Positions 61,589-64,000 of a DNA stretch of 64,000 nucleotides are shown in pieces. How positions within the stretch are numbered: position 1 is the stretch's first letter; each line of letters opens with the position of its first letter. Both the position numbers and the translations under genes were made by a program. The notes below the pieces were generated by a model. The model worked only from the letters and a program-made list of their open reading frames with translations. It was not told the origin of the DNA and ran no database searches. This DNA is from Flavobacterium subsaxonicum WB 4.1-42 = DSM 21790 (lineage in GTDB: Bacteria; Bacteroidota; Bacteroidia; Flavobacteriales; Flavobacteriaceae): positions 1 through 64,000 of the forward strand of contig NZ_AUGP01000001.1 of the NCBI RefSeq assembly GCF_000422725.1, in the 5' to 3' direction.

Positions 61589-64000
61589 ATGAAAAGAAAA
61601 ATTACTCCTTCCAGGATTAATCCCTTTATGTTTTTTTTATTCCTGATTAATACCCTGGCTTTTGCTCAGCCATGCTTACCACCTGTAGTTGCATCTTTTA
61701 GCCCGGCATCGGGTCCAGCAAATACGGTAGTAACCATAACTGGCGTTGGGTTTGAAAGTGGCACCGGCACATCGGCCATTTTATTTAACGGTATGGCATC
61801 ATCCGGCTTTACCGTAGTATCTAACACACAGATTAAAGCAGTGGTTCCGGAAAACGGCACCACCGGAAGTATTAGTGTAATAACCAATGGCTGTACGGCC
61901 ACAACCTCATCATTTACAGTATTTAATTCTGTTTGTGCATCGGCAACAGCCTCTATAACGGCGCAACCTGCCAGCCAGGCCATCTGCGAAGGCAGCCAGG
62001 CACAATTTAGTGTTGCCCTTAGCAACAGTAGCGGTTTTACCTATCAATGGAAAATGCTAACTGGCAATAGCTGGATTTCTATATCAGATAATGGTTACTT
62101 TTCCGGCTCCAATACGGCAACACTTACTATTAACAATACACCATTGGCTTATAATTCGGCACAGTTTTATTGCGAAGCCACTTCTGTGGGCTGCTCTTTA
62201 GTGAGCAACGCTACACAATTAACAGTGTCGCCACTTCCGGTAGTTATATACCTTCCGGTACAGCCTACCTGTTTAATTACATCGGGCAGTGTATTGATTG
62301 TACCTTTAGTAGGCAACGACTTACTATATAGTATAGATGGCACCAATTTTCAGTCGGGTACAACATTCAGCAATTTAACGCCCGGCCAATATACACTTAC
62401 CGTAAAAACATCGGCTAATTGTACTACAACTATGCCGTTTACAATAGACCCGTTACCAACATTACCGGCAGTAGCCAATGTAACATTAACGCAGCCGGAT
62501 TGTAATGGCATTACAACTGGCAGCATCACCATCAATTCTCCAATAGATTTAGGGTTGAATTATAGCATCGACGGAACTAACTTCCAGTCGGGCACTACTT
62601 TTACAGATCTTGCACCGGGTACCTATACTGTTACAGTAATGACGGCTTTAGGTTGTATATCAGTATCGGCAACGATAACTATTAACGAGGTGCCTCTTAT
62701 ACCCGCAGTAGCTACAACAAGCGCTACACAGGCAAGCTGTACGGTACCAACCGGAACAATTACTGTAACTGCCCCAACCGGCACGGGCTTAACTTACAGC
62801 ATAAACGGTACTGATTTTCAATCATCGCCCGTATTTACAGGCCTTGCGGCAGGAACTTATTCTATTACCACACAAAGTACAGGTGGTTGTACATCTGTAA
62901 CTACTCCAATTACTATTAACGTAGCGCCAATAGCGCCGGTAGTAGCCACTACAACTGTAACACAGCCAACATGCGATGTAGCAACAGGTTCTATAACAAT
63001 AACCAGCCCAACAGGTGCAGGTTTAGAATATAGTATTGACGGAACATCATTCCAGTCGGGTACAACATTCGCTAACCTTGCTGCCGGAATCTATACCATT
63101 ACAACTCAAACTACAGATGGTTGTACCTCTCAAACTACTCCAATTACAATCAATCAGGCACCAATAGTACCGGTAGTTGCAACAACAACGGTAGCACAGC
63201 CAAGCTGTACGGTACCAACGGGAACAATTACAGTATCTGCACCAACCGGCGCGGGATTAACTTATAGCATAAATGGTACTGATTTTCAATCATCACCTGT
63301 ATTTGCAGGCCTTGCACCGGGTAGCTACACTATCACTACACAAAGTACTGGTAGCTGTACATCTGAGTCAGCTTCGGTTACTATTAACGCAGCACCAACA
63401 GTACCTGTGGTAGCAACTACAACTGTTACACAACCAACGTGTATTGTAGCAACAGGCTCTATAACAGTAACTAACCCAACAGGTGCAGATGTTACCTATA
63501 GCCTTGACGGAACAACATTCCAGTCGGAAGCAACTTTTACCAACCTTGCTGCCGGTACGTATACCATTACAACTCAAAATGCAGGTGGTTGTACATCAGA
63601 GACATCTGAAATTACTATCAACATAGCACCAACAGTGCCTGCCGTTGCTACAGCAACAGCAATTCAGCCAACGTGTATTATACCAAGCGGACGTATTGAT
63701 GTTACTGCTCCAACGGGCACAGGTATTTTATACAGCATAGACGGTACAACTTTCCAAACAGGATCAAGCTTTGCTAACCTTGCACCAGGCAACTATATTA
63801 TTACAGTACAAAATGCAGGAGGGTGTACATCTCAAACTACTGCCATTACAATTAACGAAGTACCTTTAGCTCCTGCTGTTGCAACAACAACTGTTGCACA
63901 ACCAACTTGTACTGTTACAAGCGGAACTATTACAATTACAAACCCGGGCACAGGCTTAACGTATAGCATTGATGGAACAACATTCCAGTCGGGTACAACG
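61589..64000 (+). CDS. Giant SprB-like repeat surface protein, 5' part (runs off the window)
   Basis: An ATG at 61589 opens a frame with no stop through base 64000 (804 codons in window). It has a signal peptide (1-26, ending LAFAQ), then an IPT/TIG domain (PPVVASFSPASGPANTVVTITG, about 31-110), then an Ig-like domain (ICEGSQAQFSV ... SAQFYCEATSVGC, about 125-215). From about residue 222 a run of SprB-type repeats follows, each with a P.C start, GTI/GSITV, YSIDGTxFQS and a TQ..GGCTS end. SprB of Flavobacterium is a gliding adhesin moved along the surface. The C-terminus, and so the sorting signal, lies outside this window. Confidence 0.9.
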   Translation, partial: MKRKITPSRINPFMFFLFLINTLAFAQPCLPPVVASFSPASGPANTVVTITGVGFESGTGTSAILFNGMASSGFTVVSNTQIKAVVPENGTTGSISVITNGCTATTSSFTVFNSVCASATASITAQPASQAICEGSQAQFSVALSNSSGFTYQWKMLTGNSWISISDNGYFSGSNTATLTINNTPLAYNSAQFYCEATSVGCSLVSNATQLTVSPLPVVIYLPVQPTCLITSGSVLIVPLVGNDLLYSIDGTNFQSGTTFSNLTPGQYTLTVKTSANCTTTMPFTIDPLPTLPAVANVTLTQPDCNGITTGSITINSPIDLGLNYSIDGTNFQSGTTFTDLAPGTYTVTVMTALGCISVSATITINEVPLIPAVATTSATQASCTVPTGTITVTAPTGTGLTYSINGTDFQSSPVFTGLAAGTYSITTQSTGGCTSVTTPITINVAPIAPVVATTTVTQPTCDVATGSITITSPTGAGLEYSIDGTSFQSGTTFANLAAGIYTITTQTTDGCTSQTTPITINQAPIVPVVATTTVAQPSCTVPTGTITVSAPTGAGLTYSINGTDFQSSPVFAGLAPGSYTITTQSTGSCTSESASVTINAAPTVPVVATTTVTQPTCIVATGSITVTNPTGADVTYSLDGTTFQSEATFTNLAAGTYTITTQNAGGCTSETSEITINIAPTVPAVATATAIQPTCIIPSGRIDVTAPTGTGILYSIDGTTFQTGSSFANLAPGNYIITVQNAGGCTSQTTAITINEVPLAPAVATTTVAQPTCTVTSGTITITNPGTGLTYSIDGTTFQSGTT
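62255..64000 (+). repeat. SprB-like tandem repeat array, ~234-bp units with alternating A/B types
   Basis: Units begin near 62262, 62490, 62725, 62957, 63193, 63428, 63662 and 63896 (about 78 residues each). Units at 62725 and 63193 share AAGCTGTACGGTACCAAC and encode SINGTDFQSSPVF. Units at 62957 and 63428 share GTAGCAACAGG(T/C)TCTATAAC and encode GTxFQS(G/E). The higher-order period is about 468-471 bases. The array is open at the right edge. Confidence 0.85.

Overview
The window reads as chromosome of a gliding Bacteroidota bacterium, most likely a Flavobacterium or close relative. Four things support this. The gldF-gldG gliding genes are present. At least two very large secreted proteins carry type B C-terminal sorting domains of the type IX secretion system (T9SS). 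Many genes are preceded by the Bacteroidota -7 element TAnnTTTG rather than a Shine-Dalgarno sequence. Intergenic spacers hold short word-like and palindromic repeats of the kind I associate with flavobacterial genomes. No rRNA, tRNA, CRISPR array or prophage was seen. The only transposase is an IS110-type C-terminal fragment cut by the left edge.

Layout. 1-2.8 kb: transposase fragment, small stress- or envelope-type proteins and a cluster of extragenic palindromic repeats. 2.8-12.3 kb: lipoprotein MsrA, a LolD-like ABC ATPase overlapping a tandem pair of large paralogous membrane proteins, a TIGR02757 protein, an HMA metal-binding protein, a ClC channel, a signal-peptidase homologue that appears to lack its catalytic Ser and Lys, and a divergent NmrA/QorB-like reductase with its HxlR regulator. 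12.3-20.6 kb: two 14-bp tandem arrays, a T9SS adhesin, a GH39-like glycosidase, a MarR-GNAT fusion, an exported esterase and a bestrophin. 20.6-35.1 kb, mostly minus strand: macro-domain deacetylase, an AT-rich orphan lipoprotein, the sixA-ppk1-ppx polyphosphate group, pdxH, RNase Z with a STAS-like partner, pyrR-pyrB, purC and pta-ackA. 35.3-42 kb: a secreted SecD-P1-like protein, recG, an SDR and exonuclease III. 42.3-47 kb: a second bestrophin followed by a red/far-red light-sensing set (response regulator, heme oxygenase, bacteriophytochrome kinase). 47.3-54.9 kb: fumC, phoH, a SAM hydrolase, gldF-gldG and dnaN. 55.2-64 kb: two giant tandem surface proteins; the second runs off the right edge inside a regular array of SprB-like repeats.

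How the genes work together. The best-defined unit is heme oxygenase (makes biliverdin) plus bacteriophytochrome (binds biliverdin) plus a single-domain response regulator, with a bestrophin-type anion channel just upstream. GldF/GldG form part of the gliding ABC transporter, and the large adhesins are plausible cargo of the same surface machinery. PPK1 and Ppx make and degrade polyphosphate. Pta-AckA handle acetyl phosphate. PyrR-PyrB and PurC belong to nucleotide synthesis. The strongest leads for new biology are the bestrophin-phytochrome neighbourhood, the degenerate signal peptidase, the secreted SecD-P1-like protein and the alternating A/B repeat structure of the terminal adhesin.
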